In this document: positions 40,536-48,998 of the stretch, one piece after another
Layout of the letters: each line of letters starts with the position of its first letter
How positions within the stretch are numbered: the stretch's first letter is position 1
Assembly (NCBI RefSeq): GCF_015220045.1
Contig: NZ_JADBGB010000005.1
Location: forward strand, 1-64,000
From: Marivivens aquimaris
GTDB taxonomy: Bacteria; Pseudomonadota; Alphaproteobacteria; Rhodobacterales; Rhodobacteraceae
Direction of reading: 5' to 3'
Length of the DNA: 64,000 bases
Program-made: the position numbers and the translations under genes
The notes under the pieces: generated by a model
Seen by the model: only the letters and a program-made list of their open reading frames with translations
The model's database searches: none
What the model was told of the DNA's origin: nothing

Positions 40536-41981
40536 ATGAACATCGACAGCAGTGTTAAAGGACTTGATTTGAAGGAAATTTCCGAACTCCGTTTCAATGC
40601 AATCGCTGGCTATGCCCGGCACCCGAGAGCAGCGCTGACTGGTGAGGAACTGGCTTACTACGAGTCAGAGGATGGAAGCATTCTCGGCCTGCTCATCAGG
40701 GACCGAACAGACGGTGACTTTGCCGGAATGGCCTTTGGCCGGGACGCGAAATTGCGCTTCCGGTGGACCTCCATGACCGATTTCCTCGAGAGCCCGGAAC
40801 TGGCGCACGGGGCATTGAGAAAACTGATGACCAATTTGCTCGATGAGCCGGAAGAGTTTCATCACCAAGGCGATGAAAAGGGGGAGCCAGTCGATTTCTT
40901 CACTCCTATTCACGCACCAGAAGTCTTGCACCCGGATTTCCAGCAGGTCGCATCCGAAATTGGTTTCTTTCCTGCCCGGGGCATAATCGAACCCATGATG
41001 CGGTGGCACGAGGATCTAGATGGAAACTTCGTGGAGCAGTTCCAGTCCACCGCTTTTGACCAGCGGATTTGGGAACTTTATCTTTTCGCGACGCTCATCG
41101 AACTCGGGTTTTCTCTGGATGCGACGCATGCTGTGCCCGACTTCATCGGCACAAGCTTGTTTGGGTCCATCGCCGTCGAAGCGGTGACGGTTGGGCCAAC
41201 CCGGCGAGGCGTTGAAATAGTTCCGCCACCGCCCGTTGAGACCGAGGAACAGATGGAAGCGTATCTGCAGGACTATATGCCGATAAAGTTCGGCAGCCCA
41301 TTGTTCAGCAAGCTAAGGAAAAAATACTGGGAAAAGGAGCAGATCGCTGGAGTACCGCTGGTGTTTGCAATCGCGGACTTCTCATCGCCCGGCTCCATGA
41401 TCCACACCCGATCCGCACTCGAGCGTTATCTCTACGGGTACTCCTTTGACGCCGGACGCGACGAGCAAGGAAGAACCGTAGCACAGCCCATAAAGATCAT
41501 TGAGCACCGTTGGGGGGACAAGGTGGTGCCCTCCGGCTTCTTTGACATTCCGGACTCGCAACATGTCAGCGCCGTTATCTCCACAACCGCTGGCACGATC
41601 TCAAAATTCAATCGAATGGGGATTCTGGCCGGGTTTGACGCGGGCAACGTATTGATGACGCGCACTGGCACTGTCGTCGACCCCGATCCCGAAGCGAGGG
41701 ACCCGCTGCTCTTCAAAGCGATCGTGAACGTCAAAGGATACCATGAGAGCTGGGTGGAAGGACTCAACGTCTATCATAACCCGCGCGCCATCATTCCGCT
41801 TGAGGAACACCTCGTACCTGGAGCCGCGCATCACCATTGCGACGCGGAAGGCAATTGGACAACTACGGCCCCCCGCTTCCATCCTCTGGCATCAAGTACT
41901 GAAATCCTAGGCGGCGTGAATGTCGCTGAAGCGCTCGCGAATTTCGAAGGTCCGGCAATCCGATTCTGGAAAAAATCTTAA
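40536..41981 (+). CDS. Large protein of unknown family, possible PD-(D/E)XK-like core
   Basis: A 481-residue cytoplasmic protein. I do not recognise the family. The middle (residues ~170-230) shows QRIWELYLFATLIELGF, then VPDFIG and IAVEAVTVG. The order of a helix with Glu, an Asp at a strand start and an E-x-x segment recalls PD-(D/E)XK nucleases, although the usual Lys is not seen. The C-terminal part has a His cluster (PGAAHHHCDAEG). The ATG 40536 has no clear ribosome-binding site, and the frame is open to 40431. Base composition is lower in GC than its neighbours. It could be a solitary defence-type effector; that is a guess. Confidence 0.7.
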   Translation: MNIDSSVKGLDLKEISELRFNAIAGYARHPRAALTGEELAYYESEDGSILGLLIRDRTDGDFAGMAFGRDAKLRFRWTSMTDFLESPELAHGALRKLMTNLLDEPEEFHHQGDEKGEPVDFFTPIHAPEVLHPDFQQVASEIGFFPARGIIEPMMRWHEDLDGNFVEQFQSTAFDQRIWELYLFATLIELGFSLDATHAVPDFIGTSLFGSIAVEAVTVGPTRRGVEIVPPPPVETEEQMEAYLQDYMPIKFGSPLFSKLRKKYWEKEQIAGVPLVFAIADFSSPGSMIHTRSALERYLYGYSFDAGRDEQGRTVAQPIKIIEHRWGDKVVPSGFFDIPDSQHVSAVISTTAGTISKFNRMGILAGFDAGNVLMTRTGTVVDPDPEARDPLLFKAIVNVKGYHESWVEGLNVYHNPRAIIPLEEHLVPGAAHHHCDAEGNWTTTAPRFHPLASSTEILGGVNVAEALANFEGPAIRFWKKS

Positions 41982-42329
41982 TGGTGCGCCCTGTTTTGAC
42001 GGTGCGTTCGCCATTCTCGTTCCTTTGCAATCCCGGCTGAACCAGGCAAGCGACAGGTTCTTGGGGCGTCGGTATTTCGCCGCTGCAGGCGCGCGGGGGG
42101 ATTTCGTCTCGGTGCCGACAAGTTCGGTCCGAGTGTAACCCAGATCGTGGGCGAGAGCTTCCACCTTGGGGCGGGTTTCCGCCTTCCGACGATCCTCGAA
42201 TGTGGCAATCGCCTTGGCGACGTCATTCTGCATTTTCTTCAGCTCGCTAAGCGTCGGTGCCTCGAGATCGAAAGCAGCCGTTGGTGCGGTCCGTGTCCTG
42301 GATTTCCCGGTATCGATAACCCATCGCGG
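41907..42329 (-). pseudogene. Degraded H-NS-family gene
   Basis: The frame contains FDLEAPTLSELKKMQNDVA and FEDRRKAETRPKVEALAHDLGYTRTELVG, the oligomerisation part of alphaproteobacterial H-NS-like proteins, and KYRRPKNLSLAW. There the DNA-binding motif (usually W-S/T-G-R-G) should follow. Instead the frame reads WFSRDCKGTRMANAP: the motif is destroyed, probably by a frameshift, since the alternative frame reads PGLQRNENGERT. There is also no start codon before FDLEAP. It is a broken copy. Confidence 0.7.
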
Positions 42330-42356
42330 TAGGGCCCTGCATTTCCCGGCAGGCAA

Positions 42357-42706
42357 GGGCAGGGGTGACAGCTGGTGATAGCCACTTAGGCCGCTAGCGG
42401 CGTGCTGGGCTTTGGGTCAAACAGTCCGATTGGCAAGGGGACATGGTCTGGCATGGGCTCCCCGCGCATCTCTGTCTTCTGGGCCATCCCTTCGACTGAC
42501 AATCCCCTAATCCCGTTCGGGCTCTCGCGCGCAACCCCGCGCCGGTCCGGGCCGTGTTGGCCGCCTTTGGCGTCCTGCCCGCTCCACCCCGGTCCTCTGG
42601 GGGTTTCCGGCGTCCGTTCCGTCCACCGTGCACGCGTCACCCGACGGGCTTTTTCCGGGTCTTGTCGAAGGGACGGTCCCGAAGACAGGAAACACAGGAG
42701 CTTACC
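42357..42706. other. Region between the H-NS remnant and ssb
   Basis: GC-rich, with no convincing gene. It should contain the ssb promoter and a long leader; a dyad GGGAC-G-GTCCC lies at 42671-42681 and the AGGAG of ssb near 42697. Confidence 0.35.
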
Positions 42707-43111
42707 ATGCAGAACATCGTCATCCTCGCCGGCAACATCGGTCAGACCCCCGAAGTCCGCACTACCCAAGGCGGCACCAAGATCACCAACTTCAGCCTCG
42801 CCACCTCCCGCCCCCGCCTCTCGGAAGGTCGCGTCCTGCGCGACGATAACGGCTACCGGGTCATGGACACCGAGTGGCACCGCATCTCCTGCTTCAATGG
42901 TCTCGGCAAGACGGTCGCGGAGCATTGCGAAAAGGGCATGAAGGTCCTCGTCCACGGCCGCATCCACTACACCAAGTGGATCGACAGCATGGGGAACGAC
43001 CGCTACGGCTGCGAGATCATCGCCGAGAAGGTCGACTTCCTGAGCCGCCCGAAGTCGGCCGAGACCGAAAACCCCGAGCTGGTCGACCGCGACGACGAGA
43101 TCCCGTTCTGA
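42707..43111 (+). CDS. ssb: Single-stranded DNA-binding protein
   Basis: A 134-residue SSB. The OB fold begins MQNIVILAGNIGQTPEVRTTQGGTK and contains TEWHRISCFNGLGKTVAEHCEKGMKVLVHGR in shorter conserved pieces. The acidic C-terminal tip DRDDEIPF is intact, so it can recruit partner proteins. There is almost no linker, as often in plasmid SSBs. CAGGAG lies 8 bases before the ATG. It protects single-stranded DNA during plasmid replication or transfer. Confidence 0.93.
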   Translation: MQNIVILAGNIGQTPEVRTTQGGTKITNFSLATSRPRLSEGRVLRDDNGYRVMDTEWHRISCFNGLGKTVAEHCEKGMKVLVHGRIHYTKWIDSMGNDRYGCEIIAEKVDFLSRPKSAETENPELVDRDDEIPF

Positions 43112-43155
43112 GAACGGGGTCTCTCCCCTCGGGCCCGGCGGGACAACCTGCCGGG
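43102..43155 (+). terminator. Paired hairpins at the end of ssb
   Basis: CCCGTTCT-G-AGAACGGG (43102-43118) spans the stop codon, and CCCGGC/GCCGGG (43134-43139 and 43150-43155) follows. No long T-run, but the arrangement fits a transcript end. Confidence 0.45.
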
Positions 43156-43192
43156 TTCGGGCGATCTCGGCCCATTGCTGCCATTCGGTCGC

Positions 43193-43270
43193 TGACCGAC
43201 CGCTGCGGCGCGGCTACGCCAGACCGGCCATTCGTCTATCGCACAGCATTTTCGGACGATGAAGGTCGGC
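43193..43270 (+). repeat. 78-bp dispersed repeat, copy 1
   Basis: It matches 43991-44068 in direct orientation at about 67 of 78 positions, with the shared core AGACCGGCCATTCGT. Non-coding, between ssb and the SRPBCC gene. Confidence 0.7.
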
Positions 43271-43362
43271 ACAGCGGACAAAGCTGGCTTTCGCTGCGGT
43301 TGCGCAGATGTTTGGTTTAGGTCAATCAAGCAGGGATAGCTTTTTGAACCACAGGAGCGACT

Positions 43363-43842
43363 GTGAAGACTGTCATCCTCGAACATGAATACGCCTCACC
43401 GGCGAAGGAGGTCTGGGCGCTGGCAACGGACCTTGATGCACTCAGGGAAATCATGGATGGGGTTGTCAGCTTCGAAGGGTTGCCGAGCGGTCGCGTATAC
43501 CAAGGCCAGAGAATTACCGTGCAGGTGTCGCTGTTCGGGAAGTTACCGCCTCAGCCGTATTTCATGGAAGTCCTGGAATGCGACGACGAAGCAATGATTT
43601 TGCGGTCTTCTGAAAAGGGCGCAGGCGTCAAATCGTGGCTTCACACTCTGACCGTGGAACCGCAGCAGTCAGGATCCCGGCTGCGCGACGTCATTGAAAT
43701 CGACGCGGGCTGGATTTCATGGGCCTTCGCGCTCTGGGCACGGTTTCTGTATCGCAAGCGACATGAACCACGCGTTCAAATGCTTGCGGACATGCGGGCG
43801 AAACGGTCTGAGACTGAGTTGTCCGATGCAGAATCGCCGTGA
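43363..43842 (+). CDS. SRPBCC (START-like) family protein
   Basis: A 159-residue protein starting at GTG, with AGGAG 5 bases upstream. The pattern VILEHEYASPAKEVWALATDL at the start, a mid-region of strands ending LRSSEKGAG and a long C-terminal helix fit the SRPBCC ligand-binding fold (polyketide cyclase/dehydratase-like). These proteins bind hydrophobic small molecules; the ligand is unknown. It is flanked on both sides by the 78-bp repeat. Confidence 0.72.
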   Translation: MKTVILEHEYASPAKEVWALATDLDALREIMDGVVSFEGLPSGRVYQGQRITVQVSLFGKLPPQPYFMEVLECDDEAMILRSSEKGAGVKSWLHTLTVEPQQSGSRLRDVIEIDAGWISWAFALWARFLYRKRHEPRVQMLADMRAKRSETELSDAESP

Positions 43843-43990
43843 AGTGAACCAAGGTGGACTGCGGCTTTTCGCGCTATGTGCAGTGAACTGCAAAAAGGGC
43901 TCGAAGCCGACATGCGGCGTTGCGGCAGACCCCTTGCCCTCACGCGCCAGTCCTGGGAGCGCTGACGGCCCTAACCTGCCGTTCAGTCCC

Positions 43991-44068
43991 TGGCCGACCG
44001 CCGCGGTGCAGCTTCACCAGACCGGCCATTCGTCCATCGCGAAGCATTTTCGGAAGATGATGGTCGGC
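43991..44068 (+). repeat. 78-bp dispersed repeat, copy 2
   Basis: About 86 % identical to 43193-43270, same orientation. Together the two copies bracket the SRPBCC gene. Confidence 0.7.
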
Positions 44069-44261
44069 AATGCGCACGAAGCCGCCGCTCCCATCGCCTA
44101 GAACAATGACGGTAGTCTAGCACAAAGCGATCTTCGAACCCGGCTGCAATTCCGAAAAAACAGTGGGAGCACAACCGACTCATCTCTCCGCCCAATTCGA
44201 CCACCGGAGAATGCAGTCTCGTGCCAACGAAAATAGTAAGCAGACGAACAAATCGCGCACC

Positions 44262-44555
44262 ATGCAGGCAAACCATTCAGATGTCATGGCGACCACTGCT
44301 ACTAAGGTGATTGCCGTCGCGCTTTATGCTGATCGTCGGATTACTGATGACGAGTTGCTGAATGCGATCACTTCTATCAAAAAATCGGCAGGCTTGGACC
44401 AAAATATCGGCTCGCGGTCCGCTAGGCTGATCATGTGGTCGTGGAAGCGTCAGTGTGCTGTCTGCTGCCATTGCGCAATGGATTCTCACCAAGAGAATCT
44501 AATGCTGCTTCTGCAGCTCGGTGATCGGCGCGCCTGTTGGAAATTGAGCAGTTAA
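44262..44555 (+). CDS. Doubtful small ORF, possibly a decayed TerB-like protein
   Basis: A 97-codon frame. The first half (ATKVIAVALYADRRITDDELLNAITSIKKS) resembles the acidic helix pair of TerB-like domains, but the second half is Cys/His-rich and unlike any protein I know. No good ribosome-binding site. It could be the broken start of a gene. Confidence 0.25.
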   Translation: MQANHSDVMATTATKVIAVALYADRRITDDELLNAITSIKKSAGLDQNIGSRSARLIMWSWKRQCAVCCHCAMDSHQENLMLLLQLGDRRACWKLSS

Positions 44556-44966
44556 TTGCGACATTGCTGGAAGACACGAGCGGCGGGAACATTGCTCATA
44601 CGTAGACGTCTTACGCGGCGCTGAGGCAGACTTCGCTTAAACCACCCCAATTGCGTCATGGCTTGAAGCAGGCTTCTGCAGATATGTCTTAGCGTGTTCA
44701 GACTTGCGCAATGCACGGAAGCCGCCCGAGAGAAGGCCAATAGAGCTACATGTGCCATCCGTACGCTCGTCGCAGTCGCACCGGAGGCCGGATTTCGAGA
44801 AGTGTGAACCTATCCCAAATTCATGCAACGTGTGCTCGAAGCGCTTGTCAGTGAACGTAGAATCGTCGTAACCCGAATGGAGATACTCGTGGCAACTCTA
44901 CTACCAGCAACCAGCGACGTCATTCGATTTATTACATAAAAATGGTCGCATGAAAATACAGGCGCT
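44556..44966. other. Entry into the A+T-rich region, no gene seen
   Basis: About 400 bases with many stops in all frames. Base composition changes from GC-rich to A+T-rich here, marking the left border of a probably foreign segment that runs to about 49.8 kb. Confidence 0.4.
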
Positions 44967-45473
44967 CTATCGCTCTAAGCAATTTAGTTCCGCCATCGTA
45001 AATGCAAGTTCAAGCCTTGGTAAGGTAATGGGAAACCTCATGGCAGCATCATATATCTCTGATGGTAACGGAGAGCAAAAGTCCTCAATAAATTTTCTGG
45101 AAAAAAATATAACCGGATGGTCGGGATGAAGATCTCGAAACCAAGGAATTATCTGATGCAGGGAAGTCTCTTCAAGAGGATAGTCATCGACGTCAATTAT
45201 AATGTATCTATATTTCTCCACATCTGCAGAAATAAAAACTTCCAGGCCTACAAGATCGCAACAGCCTCCATCCCCCTCCACCCAGTCAATGAGAGCTTGG
45301 TATCGATCAATATTTTTAGCTAACAGGGCAATACATCGTCCCAAATCAACATAATCGCTCGTAAAAAACTCAGGCGTTTCCGGCGAGCCATTGCTTGGCG
45401 GTGTAGAACCTTCCGAAATACGCTTCAAGCCACTCACTAACGTCGCCACTGCTTCCACGATATGATAAAACAT
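44967..45473 (-). CDS. Receiver-like protein of unknown function
   Basis: A 168-residue protein with low GC. After a helical N-terminus (~60 residues), residues ~70-160 resemble a response-regulator receiver domain. They have VEKYRYIIIDVDDYPLEETS with an Asp at the phosphorylation position, WFRDLHPDHPVIFFSRKF as the next strand-helix, and MRFPITLPRLELAFT where the switch Lys would sit. The acidic pair at the start and the Lys are not evident, so phosphorylation is uncertain. No output domain is attached. A LuxR-type regulator lies 2.5 kb away. Confidence 0.55.
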   Translation of the reverse strand: MFYHIVEAVATLVSGLKRISEGSTPPSNGSPETPEFFTSDYVDLGRCIALLAKNIDRYQALIDWVEGDGGCCDLVGLEVFISADVEKYRYIIIDVDDYPLEETSLHQIIPWFRDLHPDHPVIFFSRKFIEDFCSPLPSEIYDAAMRFPITLPRLELAFTMAELNCLER

Positions 45474-45766
45474 CTTGCAATTCTTGATAACTCAATCGCG
45501 TAGATTATGCGTGGCTAAGAGTAATTGCTGAAGAAATTAATAGCACAGTCCGCGTTATCTTTAACTCGCGAGTGCGATAAATTGGGCAAAATGATGTATC
45601 TTTTGATAGACGCCGAAACGCTCGATGTTGGCGCACAAGCTCAAGCTCCATTTCGGATAGGCCGCAAATAAAGTTCCGCATCCAACACTAACATTTTTGA
45701 ACGCGTAATATCGAGAATAATAGTATGGCGGATAGGGGTTAGAAAGGCGCCGAAAATGATAAATGA
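45474..45766. other. A+T-rich intergenic region
   Basis: No convincing gene. A minus-strand frame across 45561-45863 overlaps the membrane-protein gene and lacks protein-like character. Confidence 0.3.
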
Positions 45767-46318
45767 TTACGATCCCGATACCTTTCTGCATAGCTGCAGG
45801 ACTAATACAAAAAGATAGGAGCATGCTATTAGGCCAAATATGTCCCCAGCCAAGAATCCCCAAGAAGCTGTTGTGATTCCTCCAAATTTAATGGAGCTAG
45901 CACACATGTTCGAAACAGCAGATGCGAGTCCGCAAATGAAAAGGGTCGGAAAAATTCTCTTTTGATCAGTACGCAACTGTGAAGAGTGATACTTCAACAG
46001 GCTGTGCGTGACTGGTGTCATGATTAGCACACAAAGTACGACCAATAAGTCACCGACCGAAAGAGCCGCAAAACCGATCTCAGTGAAGCGCGTCCAAACG
46101 ATTACTGGAAGCAAATATAAGATTGACCTATACCCCAGTATAACTCCAAAAATCACCCTAACTCCGTGAGGAAAATAAATCAGCGATGCTGAATTCATGG
46201 GGCTACTTAAGAATAAATTCTGCAAAGCGAGAGTTTGGTGGTAGGTGAAGTTGTGCGCAACCAGATAAACGAAACTCACGATCAAGAATGTCTTTAGGCA
46301 GTTAATTAGTGGCTCCAC
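45767..46318 (-). CDS. Integral membrane protein, MASE1-like
   Basis: A 183-residue protein with five or six hydrophobic helices. The LIYFPHGVRVIFGVILGYRS segment recalls MASE1-type membrane sensor domains, here without any attached kinase or cyclase domain. It could be a cut-down sensor or a stand-alone partner of the nearby receiver-like protein. It lies in the A+T-rich segment, and the start ATG 46318 is plausible but has no strong ribosome-binding site. Confidence 0.55.
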   Translation of the reverse strand: MEPLINCLKTFLIVSFVYLVAHNFTYHQTLALQNLFLSSPMNSASLIYFPHGVRVIFGVILGYRSILYLLPVIVWTRFTEIGFAALSVGDLLVVLCVLIMTPVTHSLLKYHSSQLRTDQKRIFPTLFICGLASAVSNMCASSIKFGGITTASWGFLAGDIFGLIACSYLFVLVLQLCRKVSGS

Positions 46319-46623
46319 GCATCACCTAGTAATGTCAAAATATTGGGAAGCCATGGGGCTTAGGATTTATAAGATTTGACATGTCCATCGACATAAAGGT
46401 CTCAGAAGTATACATAGAGATATCTATTGTTACTTGTGCGTTCGGCGAATGAAATGCTTCATCAAACTCGTCAATAGCAAGATAGCGTCTCGCGTCAATT
46501 TTTATTCGCGTAAACGTGGGGCAGAATGGGCAAGATTGCTTAGTTTCTAAACATTTTCATCTTTACATGCGATGAAGCAACACTAATATGACATTTGCAA
46601 TGTTGATATACATGAGGCGAGTC
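46319..46623. other. A+T-rich intergenic region between divergent genes
   Basis: About 300 bases. It should contain promoters for the divergent membrane-protein and HTH genes, but no clear consensus boxes stand out. Confidence 0.3.
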
Positions 46624-46908
46624 ATGAAATCTCTTCCCGTACTTGCGAGCCTCCGAGCGCTAGTTGATCAAATGGAAGTTGATCTTGGTCTTGCTAAAGA
46701 AAGTCGCGCGGAGATTGACATCATACTAGCAATTGCATCAGTCCAGTCCCAATTTGGGTCTGCCTCTGTCGAGCAAATATTGAAATCCCCTCTGGCTCGG
46801 AAGTTATCGCGTCCTACTGTGTTTAGGATTACTAATCAACTTGTTGCAAAGGGGCATATTTATGTTGAGGGCACACTTCCACATCGACGGTATGCTACAA
46901 AAAAGTGA
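46624..46908 (+). CDS. Small winged-helix (MarR-like) regulator
   Basis: A 94-residue protein. The start MKSLPVLASLRALVDQME at 46624 is preferred over 46588 because GAGGCGAG precedes it. Residues ~30-94 form a winged helix: EIDIILAIASVQSQFGSASVEQIL, LSRPTVFRITNQLVAKGHIYVEG, then a basic tail PHRRYATKK. The size fits a compact MarR-like DNA-binding protein. Its targets are unknown. Confidence 0.65.
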   Translation: MKSLPVLASLRALVDQMEVDLGLAKESRAEIDIILAIASVQSQFGSASVEQILKSPLARKLSRPTVFRITNQLVAKGHIYVEGTLPHRRYATKK

Positions 46909-47152
46909 AGGCTGAAAGGCCGAAATATTATATTTTTATATCAAATATTGATGCATCGGGACCTGCCATTCGGATCATCCGATATTTATCGATTTAGCTT
47001 ACGGTGGAAGTGCGCAACTGTGCGTAAATAGGTGTGGCGTTGGCTTGAAGAAATCTCAACTCGGCTTCTTATATTTCATATTGTGAGACTGCATGTTTAT
47101 GTGAGACAATGGAAATCGTAATTGTGAAAAGATAATAACATGGGGCCACTGA
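46909..47152. other. A+T-rich intergenic region
   Basis: No gene seen. Confidence 0.3.
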
Positions 47153-47449
47153 TCATGCCCCCTCTCCTGCGGGGTGCGGTTTTTCTATACGGGCCGATGA
47201 AATTATCCAGCTATCTACGACTGTATCGTTGTTTCTACTGCGTTTGGATAGAACGTCATCGATCAATAACAATTCCGCTATTAATAGTTCCACCGTCGCT
47301 CCCACCAGAACAACCAGTGCTGTCGCGACCAAGTCACTTGTCCAAATCAGGGTCCAGACCCCCAGCAACGCCCAAATTTCGCCACGCTCGTAACGCCATA
47401 TAGCAATTAAATCGCGTGGATTGAGAGAGTCTGTCGCTGGAGGTATCAC
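47153..47449 (-). CDS. Small membrane protein, unknown
   Basis: A 98-residue protein with two hydrophobic segments (IWALLGVWTLIWTSDLVATA and LVVLVGATVELLIAELLLI) and a polar tail. The GTG start has AAAGGA about 9 bases upstream. It begins 22 bases after a small zinc-ribbon membrane protein on the same strand, so the two may form a small operon. Confidence 0.45.
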   Translation of the reverse strand: MIPPATDSLNPRDLIAIWRYERGEIWALLGVWTLIWTSDLVATALVVLVGATVELLIAELLLIDDVLSKRSRNNDTVVDSWIISSARIEKPHPAGEGA

Positions 47450-47471
47450 AGTATGATATCCTTTTTAGTAG

Positions 47472-47645
47472 CTAGAATATGAACTGAACCAAAATTGTTA
47501 CGCCGAGAATGCAAATCACCAAGTCTGTGATTACCCCGGTCGGAGAATTGCGAAATGTTCGCAAGCTACCGCATTTGCCACAGCCACTTCTGAAAAGCCG
47601 CATCTTATGGCCACAATCGACACACGAGTAAATTTTTATCGTCAT
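47472..47645 (-). CDS. Small zinc-ribbon membrane protein
   Basis: A 57-residue protein (start 47645; ATG 47657 is an alternative). The N-terminal half has two Cys pairs, YSCVDCGHKM and SGCGKCGSL, which form a zinc ribbon. The C-terminal half is a single membrane helix (VITDLVICILGVTILVQFIF). Compact ribbon-plus-helix proteins are known in bacteria, but I cannot assign this one. It may be co-transcribed with the membrane protein that follows. Confidence 0.55.
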   Translation of the reverse strand: MTIKIYSCVDCGHKMRLFRSGCGKCGSLRTFRNSPTGVITDLVICILGVTILVQFIF

Positions 47646-47923
47646 CTTAGATCCCATAATTGATCTCAACAATGAACACGTGATTGCAATGCGGACGCAA
47701 ACGCCCAAGAGTAGATTTGATTTTTTTCAATAGTGCCTTGGATTGTGCAAAGGATACAAATGTCGGCCAAAGCAGCACGAAGCTCGTCAAATTAGACTTC
47801 TAGAGATCTTCGGTCACATAAAGATATCAAAAGATACATCTGACCCCCCAATTGGAAAGGTTTTCAATCCAGACTGATTGGACAACCATTGGTGCATCCT
47901 ATTATCATTTTGAGATTGTACTA

Positions 47924-48577
47924 ATGTTGCGTGCAGAAGACCAAGAAACACCAAGCTCACCCACCGGTGTCTTAAACTTACTTTTGACAGATAGCCACGC
48001 AGCTGCTGCTCAACTAATGATGCAAGAGTTTAAAAAAATGCCTGGCATTATAGCGAGGCACGCGCAGAGCTTAAATATCCTCCGAGATGAATTAACGGCT
48101 TCAGGCGCCGATATCGTACTACTTGACTATGATTTGCCCGGCATGAGAGGGGTAGACAGCTTGCATGAACTTACATCGAAATTTCCCCACTCAAAATTTG
48201 TGATCTATTATCCTGGACTAAGCTATATAGGCGCTTCGCGCGCCATTGAGTTAGGCGCGTTTGGCTACATTCCAAAGTCCACAACTTTCGACGGAGTTTT
48301 GGCTGCCGTAAATTACATTGCATGCGGCGAAATTTTCATGCCTTCACAAATAGTTAGGCAATCTTATAACGCAAGAAGCGACAAAGGACTTGGGGATCTT
48401 GATATTGAGTTATTAAGGCTCGCAAAGGCCGGAGTTAAGACGAAAAATATTGCTTCAGAACTCAGTGTCTCAGAATCGACTGTCAAAATGCACTTTAGAA
48501 AGATATTTTCTGCCTTAAAGGCGAACAATCGGCCACATGCTGTATCTATCGCACTAGAGCTTGGCATAATCACATGA
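47924..48577 (+). CDS. NarL/LuxR-family response regulator
   Basis: A 217-residue protein. The receiver domain has an acidic start (LLLTDSHAA), the phospho-acceptor Asp in IVLLDYDLPGMRG and the switch Lys in FGYIPKSTT. The C-terminal LuxR HTH is complete: LAKAGVKTKNIASELSVSE, then STVKMHFRKIFSALKANNR. The first acidic pair is reduced to one Asp (TDS). The start is taken as ATG 47924; the frame is open upstream. No histidine kinase is encoded in the window. Confidence 0.82.
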   Translation: MLRAEDQETPSSPTGVLNLLLTDSHAAAAQLMMQEFKKMPGIIARHAQSLNILRDELTASGADIVLLDYDLPGMRGVDSLHELTSKFPHSKFVIYYPGLSYIGASRAIELGAFGYIPKSTTFDGVLAAVNYIACGEIFMPSQIVRQSYNARSDKGLGDLDIELLRLAKAGVKTKNIASELSVSESTVKMHFRKIFSALKANNRPHAVSIALELGIIT

Positions 48578-48964
48578 CGGCAAGGTGCTATTCTAATGTG
48601 TGCGTGAGATATTGATCCACGCAGTGCAGCCGGGTCATTTGACTCTAGAAGTCATGATTTGCGCGATAGGTTGAACTTGTATTTTCAAATGCCGAGCAAT
48701 TTATAGACCGATCATTTTTATGAGATAGCGACTGTAGTCGTGCGTTCAGAGAGTTTTGATCTTAATCCTTGAAATCTTTCATGGTAGATTCTTTGTCCTT
48801 TTGATATCTCAATCGATCCATACGATATACTAGCATTATTTCATTAGCTGAGTAAGGTATTCTTAGGTAACGAGTGATGTGTTTGTTCTGGGGGATGTTC
48901 TCCCGCGTTAAGTGGTATTAGGTTAATTTTCAACTGATGGTCGGCACTATTCGGCGGTTAGTGA
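48578..48964 (+). other. Non-coding A+T-rich region, possible small RNA
   Basis: About 390 bases without a protein-like frame, ending in a strong terminator. It could be the long 3' end of the LuxR-type gene or a separate small RNA. No clear promoter could be fixed. Confidence 0.3.
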
Positions 48965-48998
48965 TAAGGGCGCCATTCATTTGGCGCCCTTATTTATT
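48965..48998 (+). terminator. Strong intrinsic terminator
   Basis: TAAGGGCGCCA (48965-48975), loop TTCATT, TGGCGCCCTTA (48982-48992), then TTTATT: an 11-bp perfect stem. It is nearly 400 bases beyond the nearest gene on this strand. Confidence 0.8.

Noticed and set aside
45561..45863. 100-codon minus-strand frame rich in Tyr and Pro
   Set aside because: Overlaps the membrane-protein gene in another frame and lacks a ribosome-binding site.
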